Assembly: GCA_028714875.1 (NCBI GenBank)
Contig: JAQTLN010000001.1
Location: forward strand, 1 to 64,000
DNA length: 64,000 nucleotides
Source: Gallionellaceae bacterium
GTDB taxonomy: Bacteria > Pseudomonadota > Gammaproteobacteria > Burkholderiales > Thiobacillaceae
Reading direction: 5' to 3'
Below, one piece after another: positions 56,719 through 64,000 of this stretch. Under the pieces are notes generated by a model, which had not been told where the DNA came from, did no database searches, and saw nothing but the letters and a program-made list of their open reading frames with translations. The stretch's first letter is position 1, and every line of letters begins with the position of its first letter. Made by a program: the position numbers and the translations under genes.

Positions 56719-57201
56719 ATGAACACGGATGACAAGGCCGGCCTCGCGCAGATCGCCTACGACAAGGCGCTGAAATACGAACTGGATTACGGCTGCTGTC
56801 CGCAATGCGTACTGGCCGCCGTGCAGGAAACCGTGGGCGTGATCGAGGACAGCGTGATCAAGGCGAGCCATGGCCTATCCGGTGGCGGTGGCCTTTCCGG
56901 CGTGGGCGCCTGCGGCGCGCTCACCGGCGGCCTGATGGCGCTATCGGCGCGGCGCGGGCGTGAGCGCGACAAGCTGGACAAGGGCCGTTTCATCAACAAC
57001 TTCAAGAAAGGCCAGGAACTGGTGGATCGCTTTCGCGATGAATTCGGCGGCGTCACCTGCCAGGAACTGCAACAGCAGTTCACCGGCAAGACCTACGACA
57101 TGTGGAACCCGGAGGAATACAAGGCCTTCGATAGCGCGCGCGGCGAGCAATGCGCGCGGGCGACCGCGACGGTGACCAAGTGGGTGGTGGAAATGATGTA
57201 A
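56719..57201 (+). CDS. C_GCAxxG_C_C family probable redox protein
   Basis: The 160-residue protein has YGCCPQCVLAAVQE near 25-38, then GVGACGALTGGLMAL near 61-75 and two later cysteines (GGVTCQELQQQF and RGEQCARATA). This is the signature of the C_GCAxxG_C_C family (also Redox_active_C_n), thought to be redox-active; the reaction is unknown. GGAGCC precedes ATG. It sits upstream of a phosphofructokinase on the same strand but 78 bases away. Confidence 0.82.
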   Translation: MNTDDKAGLAQIAYDKALKYELDYGCCPQCVLAAVQETVGVIEDSVIKASHGLSGGGGLSGVGACGALTGGLMALSARRGRERDKLDKGRFINNFKKGQELVDRFRDEFGGVTCQELQQQFTGKTYDMWNPEEYKAFDSARGEQCARATATVTKWVVEMM

Positions 57202-57278
57202 GTCATCCCGTGCGCTGGCCTTGACGCCGCGCCCGAATGACAATGCGGCGGCATTTCCAACCTACGGCGGCATTTCCC

Positions 57279-58373
57279 ATGACCCAAAGCATCGGCATTC
57301 TCACCTCCGGCGGCGACAGTCCCGGCCTCAACGCGGCGATTCGTGGCGTCGGCAAGGCCTGTGTGTCGCATTACGGCATGCACATCATCGGCATTCGCGA
57401 CGGTTTTCGCGGCCTCATGGAAAATCGCACCATGCCGCTGGAAGGCGAGCAGCTTTCCGGCATCCTCACCCTGGGCGGCACCATCCTCGGCACCAGCCGC
57501 GACAAGCCGCACAAAATGCCGGTGAACGGCAAGGTGCAGGACATGACCGAGACCATCGTCGCCAACTACCACGCCAATGGCCTCGATTGCCTGGTCTGCC
57601 TGGGCGGTGGTGGCACCCAGAAGAACGCGCTGCGCTTGCAGCAGGCCGGCCTCAACGTGGTGACTCTGCCGAAGACCATCGACAACGACGTGGCGTTGAC
57701 CGATACCACCTTCGGTTTCGACACCGCCCTGGGCATCGCCACCGACGCCATCGACCGCCTGCACAGCACCGCGCACAGCCATCACCGCATCATCGTGGTC
57801 GAGATCATGGGCCACCGCGCCGGCTGGCTGGCGCTGGGCGCGGGCATTGCCGGCGGCGCCGACGTAATTCTGGTGCCGGAGATTCCCTACGACGTGGACG
57901 TGGTGGCCGATGCCATCAAGGCGCGCAAACGCAAAGGCAAGCCGTTCAGTATCGTCGCCGTGGCCGAAGGCGCGATTTCCCGGCAGGAGTTCGCCGCGCA
58001 GATGGCTGCCGCCGCGAAAAAGAAGGACAAGAAGTCCGCCGTGGTGGAAGCGGAACTGGTCTATGCCGAACGCACCCTGCGTCTGGCGCAGCAACTCGAA
58101 CATCTCACCGGCCTGGAAGCTCGCGTCACCATCCTCGGCCACCTGCAACGCGGCGGCACCCCTTCCGCCGCCGACCGTCTGCTCGCCACCCGCCTCGGCA
58201 CCGCCGCCGCCGACCTGATCGAGCAACGCCAATACGGCTTCATGGTCGCGGCGCGCGGCGAATCCAGCGAGCCGGTGCGCCTGGAAGACGTCGCCGGCCA
58301 GGTCAAGACCGTGCCGCCCGACCACCCCTGGGTGGCTAGCGCGCGCGGGGTCGGCACCAGTTTCGGGGACTGA
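57279..58373 (+). CDS. 6-phosphofructokinase, phosphoryl donor uncertain
   Basis: This enzyme interconverts fructose 6-phosphate and fructose 1,6-bisphosphate. The 364-residue protein has the donor-site motif [18 protein letters not shown] at the start, [14 protein letters not shown] near 101 and LPKTIDND near 128 (catalytic Asp). The Lys in PKTIDND is typical of pyrophosphate-dependent enzymes, while the Gly after GG resembles ATP-dependent ones, and the usual Asp of GGDG is a Gly here. In autotrophic sulfur and methane oxidisers a pyrophosphate enzyme is common. ATG 57279 ([13 protein letters not shown]) is the best start. Confidence 0.88.
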   Translation: MTQSIGILTSGGDSPGLNAAIRGVGKACVSHYGMHIIGIRDGFRGLMENRTMPLEGEQLSGILTLGGTILGTSRDKPHKMPVNGKVQDMTETIVANYHANGLDCLVCLGGGGTQKNALRLQQAGLNVVTLPKTIDNDVALTDTTFGFDTALGIATDAIDRLHSTAHSHHRIIVVEIMGHRAGWLALGAGIAGGADVILVPEIPYDVDVVADAIKARKRKGKPFSIVAVAEGAISRQEFAAQMAAAAKKKDKKSAVVEAELVYAERTLRLAQQLEHLTGLEARVTILGHLQRGGTPSAADRLLATRLGTAAADLIEQRQYGFMVAARGESSEPVRLEDVAGQVKTVPPDHPWVASARGVGTSFGD

Positions 58374-58387
58374 AGCCGGCCGCGCTT

Positions 58388-58411
58388 GTAGCGCCGGCTT
58401 CCAGCCGGCTG
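58388..58411. repeat. GCGCCGGC palindromic repeat, half copy
   Basis: GTAGCGCCGGCTTCCAGCCG followed by GCTG is identical to the left half of the element at 52689. It lies after the phosphofructokinase stop. Confidence 0.7.
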
Positions 58412-58571
58412 TTTTCATTCAGTCCGCGCGACAGGGGCGTGGCAGGATTCGGCGCCACCGCGATTCAACGCCGACCCAGCCGCGCGGCGGGAGCTTGTTC
58501 CCGTGGAAAAAATAAAGTTTTTCCCGCGATGGCCGATAGCGCCCCACCACCGTTTGAAGGGGCGCCCGACC

Positions 58572-59702
58572 ATGTTTTTCCGATCAGGACAAAAACTCGC
58601 GGAATTGCGGGAACACTTGCAAACCCTACAGTCCGAAAACGAGACCCTGCGAGGGGAATTGACGGTGAAACGAGAGGCGCTCAATGCCATGCGCTCCGCG
58701 CCGGCCGTCATGCGGGACCAGGGCAGCCCACTGACGGGGATGGTCCCCCACATCGGCAGTTTCAGCGATTCGCTCAAGGAATCCCAGGGCTCGCTCGCCA
58801 CGCTGGCCCAGGCCATGCGCCAGGAGACGGAACGCGTGGTCAAGGCCTGCCATACCGTGGGCGACAACCTGGGCATCATCGAGCGCATGGCCAACAGCCT
58901 GGAAAGCTTCACCGAGCGGCTCAATTCCACCTCGGAGGAGGTGGGCAAGCTGCACGACCGCACCGGTGAGATCGGCGGCATCGTCAAACTGATTCAGGGC
59001 ATCGCCGAACAGACCAATCTTCTCGCCCTCAACGCGGCCATCGAGGCGGCGCGGGCCGGCGAGTACGGGCGCGGTTTCGCGGTCGTGGCAGACGAAGTCC
59101 GCAAACTGGCCGACCGCACCCGAAGCGCCACCAACGAGATTTCCAGCCTGGTGCAGACGGTGCAGAACGAGGCAACCCAGGTACGCGACCAGGTTCAGGT
59201 GGACCCGGAAAGCACCCGCTTGTTCAAACAGGATGGGCAGCAGGCCTACCTCGGCATGAAGGGCCTGATGGATTCCTCGGATCAGATGATCGGCACCATC
59301 GCCGCCAGCGCCCTGCGCAGTTTCGTGGAAACCGCCAAGGTGGATCACCTGGTGTTCAAGATGGACATCTACAAGGTATTTCTCGGACTCTCGAACAAGC
59401 AGGATAGCGAATTCGCCGGCCATACCAACTGCCGTCTCGGCAAGTGGTACTACGAAGGTGACGGCAAGAGCTGCTTTTCCAAACTGCCCGGCTATCAGGC
59501 CATTGAGCCCCCCCATGTGGCGGTGCACCGACACGGGGTAAATGCCGTGCGGCATTTTCACGCGGGTGAAATGAATGCCGGTCTGGATGAACTGGGCAAA
59601 ATGGAAGCCGCCAGCCTGCAAGTCCTGCGCAACCTGGAAGTCATGGCGGAAAGCGGCCAGAAAGACCCCGGCATCCTGTGCGCCGAGTTGCACCTGCATT
59701 GA
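58572..59702 (+). CDS. Soluble chemoreceptor with C-terminal zinc-binding CZB domain
   Basis: The 376-residue protein has no membrane helix. It starts with a coiled-coil ([18 protein letters not shown]) and a methyl-accepting signalling domain with the conserved hairpin tip ([20 protein letters not shown] near 146-165, then [18 protein letters not shown]). The C-terminal part has the CZB pattern ([17 protein letters not shown], then [15 protein letters not shown] and [10 protein letters not shown]), where three His and one Cys bind zinc. TlpD of Helicobacter is the model; it reports on oxidants such as hypochlorite. It would send signals to CheA from the cytoplasm. Confidence 0.9.
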   Translation: MFFRSGQKLAELREHLQTLQSENETLRGELTVKREALNAMRSAPAVMRDQGSPLTGMVPHIGSFSDSLKESQGSLATLAQAMRQETERVVKACHTVGDNLGIIERMANSLESFTERLNSTSEEVGKLHDRTGEIGGIVKLIQGIAEQTNLLALNAAIEAARAGEYGRGFAVVADEVRKLADRTRSATNEISSLVQTVQNEATQVRDQVQVDPESTRLFKQDGQQAYLGMKGLMDSSDQMIGTIAASALRSFVETAKVDHLVFKMDIYKVFLGLSNKQDSEFAGHTNCRLGKWYYEGDGKSCFSKLPGYQAIEPPHVAVHRHGVNAVRHFHAGEMNAGLDELGKMEAASLQVLRNLEVMAESGQKDPGILCAELHLH

Positions 59703-59742
59703 CCGGCGCTCATGAAGAAATTCAATCTAACCAATTGATTAT

Positions 59743-59798
59743 GTAGGGTGCGCCGTGCGCACCGATTTACTCCCGATGGTGCGCAAGGCGTACCCTAC
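59743..59798. repeat. GTAGGGTGCGCC palindromic repeat
   Basis: GTAGGGTGCGCCGTGCGCACCG region at the left and GGTGCGCAAGGCGTACCCTAC at the right form an imperfect inverted repeat. It is a further short repeat family, seen once in this window. Confidence 0.7.
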
Positions 59799-59810
59799 GG
59801 TGTTCCATCG

Positions 59811-59960
59811 GCGCAACTCGTACAACGCCTCCAGCGCCTGTTTCGGGCTGAGTTCGTCCGGGTCGATTCCCGCCAGGCGGTCGAGCATGGGGCTGGAGGC
59901 CCGTTCCGGGGTGGGGACGATCTGGGCGAACAACATGTAGGCACGGTGCGGCGCAAAGAA
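59811..59960 (-). pseudogene. Decayed copy of the mutS 3' end
   Basis: Bases 59811-59867 are identical to 63571-63627 of mutS, and similarity continues to about 59936. The reading on the minus strand has [18 protein letters not shown] like MutS. Near 59930 the sequence jumps to match mutS about 63950, so about 270 bases are missing; the join falls where the two MutS segments YTLFATH and DLFAQII share LFA. It has no separate stop and cannot encode MutS. The 326-base gap from 59703 holds this remnant, one palindromic repeat and the promoter region of the following gene. Confidence 0.85.
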
Positions 59961-59970
59961 AATAACAACC

Positions 59971-59994
59971 TTGTTGTGCAACAGTGTTGTTGTG
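59971..59994. promoter_or_regulatory. Candidate control site upstream of the ATPase pair
   Basis: TGTTG-TG-CAACA (59972-59983) is a perfect palindrome, and TTGTTGTG occurs twice (59971-59978 and 59987-59994). It lies about 35-60 bases before the first ATPase start. No convincing promoter boxes could be fixed. Confidence 0.4.
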
Positions 59995-60028
59995 TTACTG
60001 TTTATCCAGTAAATCTGGAGACATCGCG

Positions 60029-61165
60029 ATGACCTGCTTCGACCGCACCCAAGAAACCGCCAACCTCTGGAGACACTTCAACGAAGGCCGCAACCTGCTG
60101 ATGCTCGCCCCGCGCCGCATCGGCAAGACCGTCCTGCTCAACCGCCTGCGCGATGGCGCCGCAGAGCAAGGCTTTCGCGCCATCGTCCTCGACGTGGAGG
60201 GCTTTCGCGAGGAGAAGGACTTCTTCCGCCAATGCTGCGCCGCCATCCAGGAAGAACTGAGCACCGGCGCCAGTGTGATGGTCGCCCTGGGCGAACGCCT
60301 TTCCCGCGTCCTGCACGGCAAAGCCGAAGGCGGCGACTGGCGGCAATGGCTGTTGCAGACCGACTGGCGCGAGTTCGCCGACCATCTGCTGGCTCACCTG
60401 GACGATCATGCCGACGGACCGCCCTGGCTGATCCTGGTGGACGAACTGCCGGTCTTCCTTCAGGGCCTGCAATACCGCGACGGCGACCGCGCCATCGGCG
60501 ACTTCCTCTACTGGCTGCGCAACATGCGCCAGAAATACCGCCATGTGCGCTGGCTCTACACCGGCTCCATCGGCCTCGACAGCATCGCCCGGCGGCACAG
60601 CGTGGAAGGCGCACTGAACGACCTGGAACCGTTCCCGCTCAGTCCCTTCGACCCACCCACCGCGCGCGGCTTCCTCTCCGACATTGCCCGGCGGCGCGGC
60701 TGCCTCCTGGAAGAAGCGGCCGGCGAAATCATCCTGCGCCGCCTGGGGTGGCTCTCCCCCTACTACCTGGAAAAGATCGCTGAGGACGCCTGCGCTCAAG
60801 CCGGCCCAGGCGGCGTGCTCGATTCGGCGCGTGCCGACGCGGCGATGGACAACATGCTGGACCTGTCCAAGCGCACCTACTGGAGCACCTGGCGTGAACA
60901 CCTTGACCGCAACTTCCCGGAACCGGAAAGGAGCCGCCTCTATAGCGTGCTGGAAACCGTGGCACGCGACGAAACCGGCGCCGCCGGCGACACCCTGCTC
61001 AGCACGCTCAGTCGGGGCGGCGGCGAGCCAGTGGGCCAGGCCGAACTACGCAAGCTGCTCGATACCCTGTTGACCGACGGTTACCTGGAAGTCAACGACG
61101 AACACCGCTACCGCTTCCGCATGAATCTGCTGCGTGAATGGTGGCTGCGCTATGTGGTGCTCTGA
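60029..61165 (+). CDS. AAA ATPase, archaeal-ATPase-like, first gene of a two-gene module
   Basis: The 378-residue protein has a P-loop APRRIGKT at 27-34, a Walker B WLILVDE at 133-139 and a sensor-like strand RWLYTGSIGLDSIARR at 175-190, a pattern seen in the archaeal ATPase/STAND-related clade. The C-terminal third (about 230-378) has the winged-helix-like HTH end RKLLDTLLTDGYLEVNDEHRYRFR and finishes LREWWLRYVVL. There is no signal peptide. GGAGACA precedes ATG. It is followed after 9 bases by a larger ATPase gene. I cannot name a function; control, defence or mobile-element roles are possible. Confidence 0.8.
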   Translation: MTCFDRTQETANLWRHFNEGRNLLMLAPRRIGKTVLLNRLRDGAAEQGFRAIVLDVEGFREEKDFFRQCCAAIQEELSTGASVMVALGERLSRVLHGKAEGGDWRQWLLQTDWREFADHLLAHLDDHADGPPWLILVDELPVFLQGLQYRDGDRAIGDFLYWLRNMRQKYRHVRWLYTGSIGLDSIARRHSVEGALNDLEPFPLSPFDPPTARGFLSDIARRRGCLLEEAAGEIILRRLGWLSPYYLEKIAEDACAQAGPGGVLDSARADAAMDNMLDLSKRTYWSTWREHLDRNFPEPERSRLYSVLETVARDETGAAGDTLLSTLSRGGGEPVGQAELRKLLDTLLTDGYLEVNDEHRYRFRMNLLREWWLRYVVL

Positions 61166-61174
61166 GGAATAGAC

Positions 61175-63514
61175 ATGGGCAATCTGATGAACCTCGCGGT
61201 CTACAACCCCGCCATCCTCTCCGACGCTGATTTCCTCACCGGCTTCGTCGCCCGCAATGATCTGACGGAAGGCTTGCAGGGCCGCCTGCGCGAAATTACC
61301 CCGAACGGACTGGCCAGGCACCACCTCATCCTCGGCCAGCGCGGCATGGGCAAGACCAGCCTGCTGCGCCGCTTGGCGCTGGGCGTGCGTGACGACCCCA
61401 AGCTCGCGGAAGTGCTGTTGCCGCTCACCTTCCGCGAGGAGCAATACAACGTCCACAACCTGCATACCTTCTGGATGAACTGCCTGGACGCATTGGGCGA
61501 CTGGTTCGAGAAACATGATTTTCCGGACAAGGCCGAGGCCCTCGACCGCGACGTCGCCGCCCTGGCGCAAGGCGACCCGGACGGCGAAGCCGCGCTGGAA
61601 GCCTTCAAGCGCTGGAGCAAGGCCGAAGGCCGCCGCCCCCTGCTCCTGCTCGACAACATCGATCTGATCCTGGACGGCCTGGCCGAGCAGGACTGGAGCC
61701 TGCGCCGGGCCATGCAGGAAGCCGGCGGCATCGTCGTTGTCGGCGCCACCGCCGGCTACCTCGAAGCCACCGCCGACCCCCAGGCCGCGTTCTATGATTT
61801 CTTCCAGGTCAGCGTCCTGGAACGCCTGGGCCAGGACGAACTCCTCGCCTGCCTGCGCCGCCTGGCCGAAGCACGCGGCGAGGAAGGCAAACGGGTGCGC
61901 GAAGTCATCGCCCGCGACCCCGGCCGCATCCGCACCCTCTACGACCTCACCGGCGGCAACCCGCGCACCCTGGTTCTGCTCTACCTGTTGCTGGAACTGG
62001 ATAGCGACGGCGACGTGATGAGTGACCTGGAACGCCTGCTCGACCAAGTCACCGTGCTCTACAAGGCGCGGGTGGAAGACCTCGCCCCGCAGGCCCGCGT
62101 GGTGCTCGACGCCCTGGCCCTGAATTGGAACCCCGCCACCGCCGCCGACATCGCCCGATTAACCGGCCTGGAAACCGCCGCCACCTCCACCCAACTCGAC
62201 CGCCTGCAGAAGGCCGGCATCGTCGAGAAGGTGCAGATATCCACCAGCACCCGGGCCGCCTTTCAGTTGGGCGAGCGGTTCTTCAACATCTGGTATTTGA
62301 TGCGGCATGGGCCGAGGCGGCAAAGGACAAGGTTGCGCTGGCTGACCGGCTTTCTCCGCAGTTTCTATTCGCCGGAGCAGTTGCGGGAAAGGGGGAAGAC
62401 CTTGCTGATACGTGGGGAAGGCGGCGACGGTTCCGATTACGACTACCGGCTGGCGTTGGGGGAGGCCATTGACTCATCCGGTCTGCGTTTGCTGCTTTGT
62501 CAGTCCGCAAGAGAGGGCATGGAACGATTTGCCGCCGCCAATGGCAAACGCCTGGAAGATCTGTCTGACCCAAGCGATCTACCCGAGCCGAAGACGGGAA
62601 AGGACTGGTTCAACATGGCTTGGTGGCTAGATGTGGAATTGGCTCGATACAAGGAGGCTGAGGCCGCCTACCATCATGCAATTGAACTCAATTCCAAGGA
62701 CGCTGGTGCTTGGAACAACCTGGGAATTCTGCTCATGAACCAACTGGGACGCCCAGATGAAGCTGAGGTGGCATACCGACACTCCATCGAGATCGACCCA
62801 AAATTCGCATATCCCTGGAGCAACCTAGGCGTCCTATTAAAGACCTATTTGGGTCGTCCCGATGAGGCGGAGACCGCGTTCCAACGTGCTATTGAGATTG
62901 CCCCCACTTACGCTTCTCCTTGGAACGGTCTAGGTGCTTTGCTTGCCGATCATTTTGGAAGCTGTAAGGAGGCTGAGTCAGCATATAGCCAAGCTCTGAA
63001 GCTGGATTCACGTAAGGTAACCACAGAAACCAACATGGTCTTTCTGCTCCTCAGTCAACCTGCTCGCCAAGTTGAGGCCGAGACCAGGTTTCTAATGCTC
63101 CTGCCCCGCCTGCCTGCCTATGCCGCCGGCCTGCTCACCGCCTTCCGCGCCCTGATCCAGGACAACTTCGGCGCAGCCATCACGGCCCTTAAGGCCGCCT
63201 TGGAGACCGATCACCCAGCCCTGTTCACCACCCACCACGACGACGTGCTACGCGTCCTCCGCCTAGCCGCCCAACGCAGCTATGGAGACAAGCTGCTGGC
63301 CTGGCTGGACGAACAAGGACTCAGCGACCGCCATTGGCCCCTGCGCGCCGCGTTCGACGCCTACCTGCACGGCGAGGAAAAGCTGCTGGACGTGAACCCG
63401 GAAGTGCGCGGCGCGGCGAAGCGCATCTACGACTGGCTGGATGCACCCCGCCGCCACGCCGCCAAGTCGGCGGAACCGGCCAAAACTAAAAGGCGCCAAA
63501 GGGCGGCGGCGTAG
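61175..63514 (+). CDS. STAND-like ATPase with C-terminal tetratricopeptide repeats
   Basis: The 779-residue protein has Walker A GQRGMGKT at 54-61, Walker B PLLLLDNID at 155-163, a later winged-helix segment (ATAADIARLTGLETAATSTQL near 320-340, then KAGIVEKVQISTSTRAAFQL) and, from about 477 to 614, four TPR-like units such as AWNNLGILLMNQLGRPDEAE and PWSNLGVLLKTYLGRPDEAE. A helical region and a basic tail (KTKRRQRAAA) end it. Bases 62641-62700 have 31 G/C of 60, against 41 of 60 at 61621-61680, so the repeat segment differs in composition. The stop lies at the edge of a palindromic repeat. Function unknown; it fits an ATPase sensor with its upstream partner. Confidence 0.8.
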   Translation: MGNLMNLAVYNPAILSDADFLTGFVARNDLTEGLQGRLREITPNGLARHHLILGQRGMGKTSLLRRLALGVRDDPKLAEVLLPLTFREEQYNVHNLHTFWMNCLDALGDWFEKHDFPDKAEALDRDVAALAQGDPDGEAALEAFKRWSKAEGRRPLLLLDNIDLILDGLAEQDWSLRRAMQEAGGIVVVGATAGYLEATADPQAAFYDFFQVSVLERLGQDELLACLRRLAEARGEEGKRVREVIARDPGRIRTLYDLTGGNPRTLVLLYLLLELDSDGDVMSDLERLLDQVTVLYKARVEDLAPQARVVLDALALNWNPATAADIARLTGLETAATSTQLDRLQKAGIVEKVQISTSTRAAFQLGERFFNIWYLMRHGPRRQRTRLRWLTGFLRSFYSPEQLRERGKTLLIRGEGGDGSDYDYRLALGEAIDSSGLRLLLCQSAREGMERFAAANGKRLEDLSDPSDLPEPKTGKDWFNMAWWLDVELARYKEAEAAYHHAIELNSKDAGAWNNLGILLMNQLGRPDEAEVAYRHSIEIDPKFAYPWSNLGVLLKTYLGRPDEAETAFQRAIEIAPTYASPWNGLGALLADHFGSCKEAESAYSQALKLDSRKVTTETNMVFLLLSQPARQVEAETRFLMLLPRLPAYAAGLLTAFRALIQDNFGAAITALKAALETDHPALFTTHHDDVLRVLRLAAQRSYGDKLLAWLDEQGLSDRHWPLRAAFDAYLHGEEKLLDVNPEVRGAAKRIYDWLDAPRRHAAKSAEPAKTKRRQRAAA

Positions 63515-63551
63515 GTCGGGTTAGGCGCGTCTTTTTGCGCCGTAACCCGAC
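63515..63551. repeat. GTCGGGTTA palindromic repeat
   Basis: GTCGGGTTAGGCGCG and CGCCGTAACCCGAC flank a TCTTTTTG loop. It matches the family at 33154-33185 and separates the ATPase gene from mutS. Confidence 0.75.
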
Positions 63552-63558
63552 ATGGCAT

Positions 63559-64000
63559 CTACAGCAACCCGCGCAACTCGTACAACGCCTCCAGCGCCTG
63601 TTTCGGGCTGAGTTCGTCCGGGTCGATCTCGCTCAGGCGGTCGAGGGCGGGGCTGGCGGGCGGTTCAGGGGTGGGGATGATCTGGGCGAACAGATCGCCC
63701 TGGCCGGAGGGGGCGATCTGCTGGTTTTCCAGCATCACCAGCTTGCGCCGCGCGGCGTTGATGACCGGCGCCGGCACGCCGGCCAGGCGGGCGACCTGGA
63801 GGCCGTAGCTTTGCGAGGCGGGGCCGTCTTCCACGGCGTGCAGGAAGGTGAGGCCGCCGTTTTTGCCGACACTTTCCACCGCGTCCAGGTGCACGTTGGC
63901 CAGGGCGCGGAATTCCTGGTTGAGCTGGGTCAGCTCGAAATAATGGGTGGCGAACAGGGTGTAGGCGCGGGTCTTCTCGGCCATGTGGCGGGCCACCGCC
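63559..64000 (-). CDS. mutS: DNA mismatch repair protein MutS, C-terminal part
   Basis: MutS recognises mismatches and recruits MutL. Only the last 147 residues or so are in the window; the gene continues past 64000. The visible segment has [11 protein letters not shown], typical of the MutS ATPase core (switch loop with the conserved THY), [13 protein letters not shown], and the C-terminal dimer region ending [21 protein letters not shown]. It is transcribed away from the window edge towards the ATPase module. A damaged copy of its 3' end lies at 59811-59960. Confidence 0.95.
   Translation of the reverse strand, partial: AVARHMAEKTRAYTLFATHYFELTQLNQEFRALANVHLDAVESVGKNGGLTFLHAVEDGPASQSYGLQVARLAGVPAPVINAARRKLVMLENQQIAPSGQGDLFAQIIPTPEPPASPALDRLSEIDPDELSPKQALEALYELRGLL

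Noticed and set aside
59739-59981. Minus-strand frame of 80 codons considered as a small gene
   Set aside because: It is a damaged copy of the mutS 3' end joined to a palindromic repeat and has no ribosome site.

Overview
The window looks like the chromosome of a GC-rich, flagellated, chemolithoautotrophic sulfur-oxidising betaproteobacterium, probably near Thiobacillus and its relatives. The assignment rests on gene content and order: a sat-aprB-aprA sulfite oxidation block, a flavocytochrome c sulfide dehydrogenase flavoprotein, the Rubisco activase pair cbbQ/cbbO, cbbY, a typical betaproteobacterial caa3 oxidase cluster with its DUF2970/DUF2909 companions, a cbb3 oxidase cluster, and the rimP-nusA-infB-rbfA-truB-rpsO-pnp order. 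No rRNA, tRNA or CRISPR array was recognised.

Layout. 1-3171: flagellar hook-filament junction genes flgK and flgL behind a clear sigma-28 promoter, plus a DUF2288 gene. 3358-8987: sulfur oxidation, with fccB on the minus strand and sat, aprB, aprA on the plus strand, ended by a strong terminator. 9208-10726: a cysteine-cluster protein and a small exported protein. 10861-14856: cbbQ and cbbO, separated by a Phd/PIN toxin-antitoxin pair. 15068-21718: a CBS/PAS/GAF/GGDEF/EAL signalling protein, an OmpA-like protein with an unusual repeated N-terminal half, and two unknown genes. 21796-28542: nudB, comF, a membrane protein, and the biotin genes bioB, bioF, bioH, bioC, bioD; bioF is broken by a palindromic repeat and a frameshift. 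28674-36741: a caa3-type oxidase (coxB with a fused cytochrome c, coxA, ctaG, coxC) with surf1, a Sco-like gene, ctaA and ctaB. 36817-43726: an Rrf2 regulator, a Sco protein, ccoNOQP, ccoG and a fixH-like gene. 43868-52594: the translation/RNA operon rimP to pnp. 52765-59702: unknown gene, cbbY, an NMT1-like/GGDEF sensor, two small conserved genes, a phosphofructokinase and a soluble zinc-binding chemoreceptor. 60029-64000: two adjacent P-loop ATPase genes between a decayed copy of the mutS 3' end and the mutS gene that runs off the window.

How it fits together: FccB oxidises sulfide, AprBA with Sat oxidises sulfite through APS to sulfate with ATP formation, electrons reach O2 through the caa3 and cbb3 oxidases, and the Cbb proteins support CO2 fixation. 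Diguanylate cyclase-type and chemotaxis proteins link sensing to motility.

The genome carries several families of short palindromic repeats. One is a roughly 95-100 bp element made of two C/G-run hairpins arranged as an inverted repeat; one copy sits inside bioF. A second family, built on a GCGCCGGC core, lies in frame within bioH and at the start of ctaG. The best candidate for an undescribed system is the two-ATPase module next to mutS: a small AAA ATPase followed by a STAND-like ATPase with tetratricopeptide repeats, the repeat segment having clearly lower GC than the ATPase segment.
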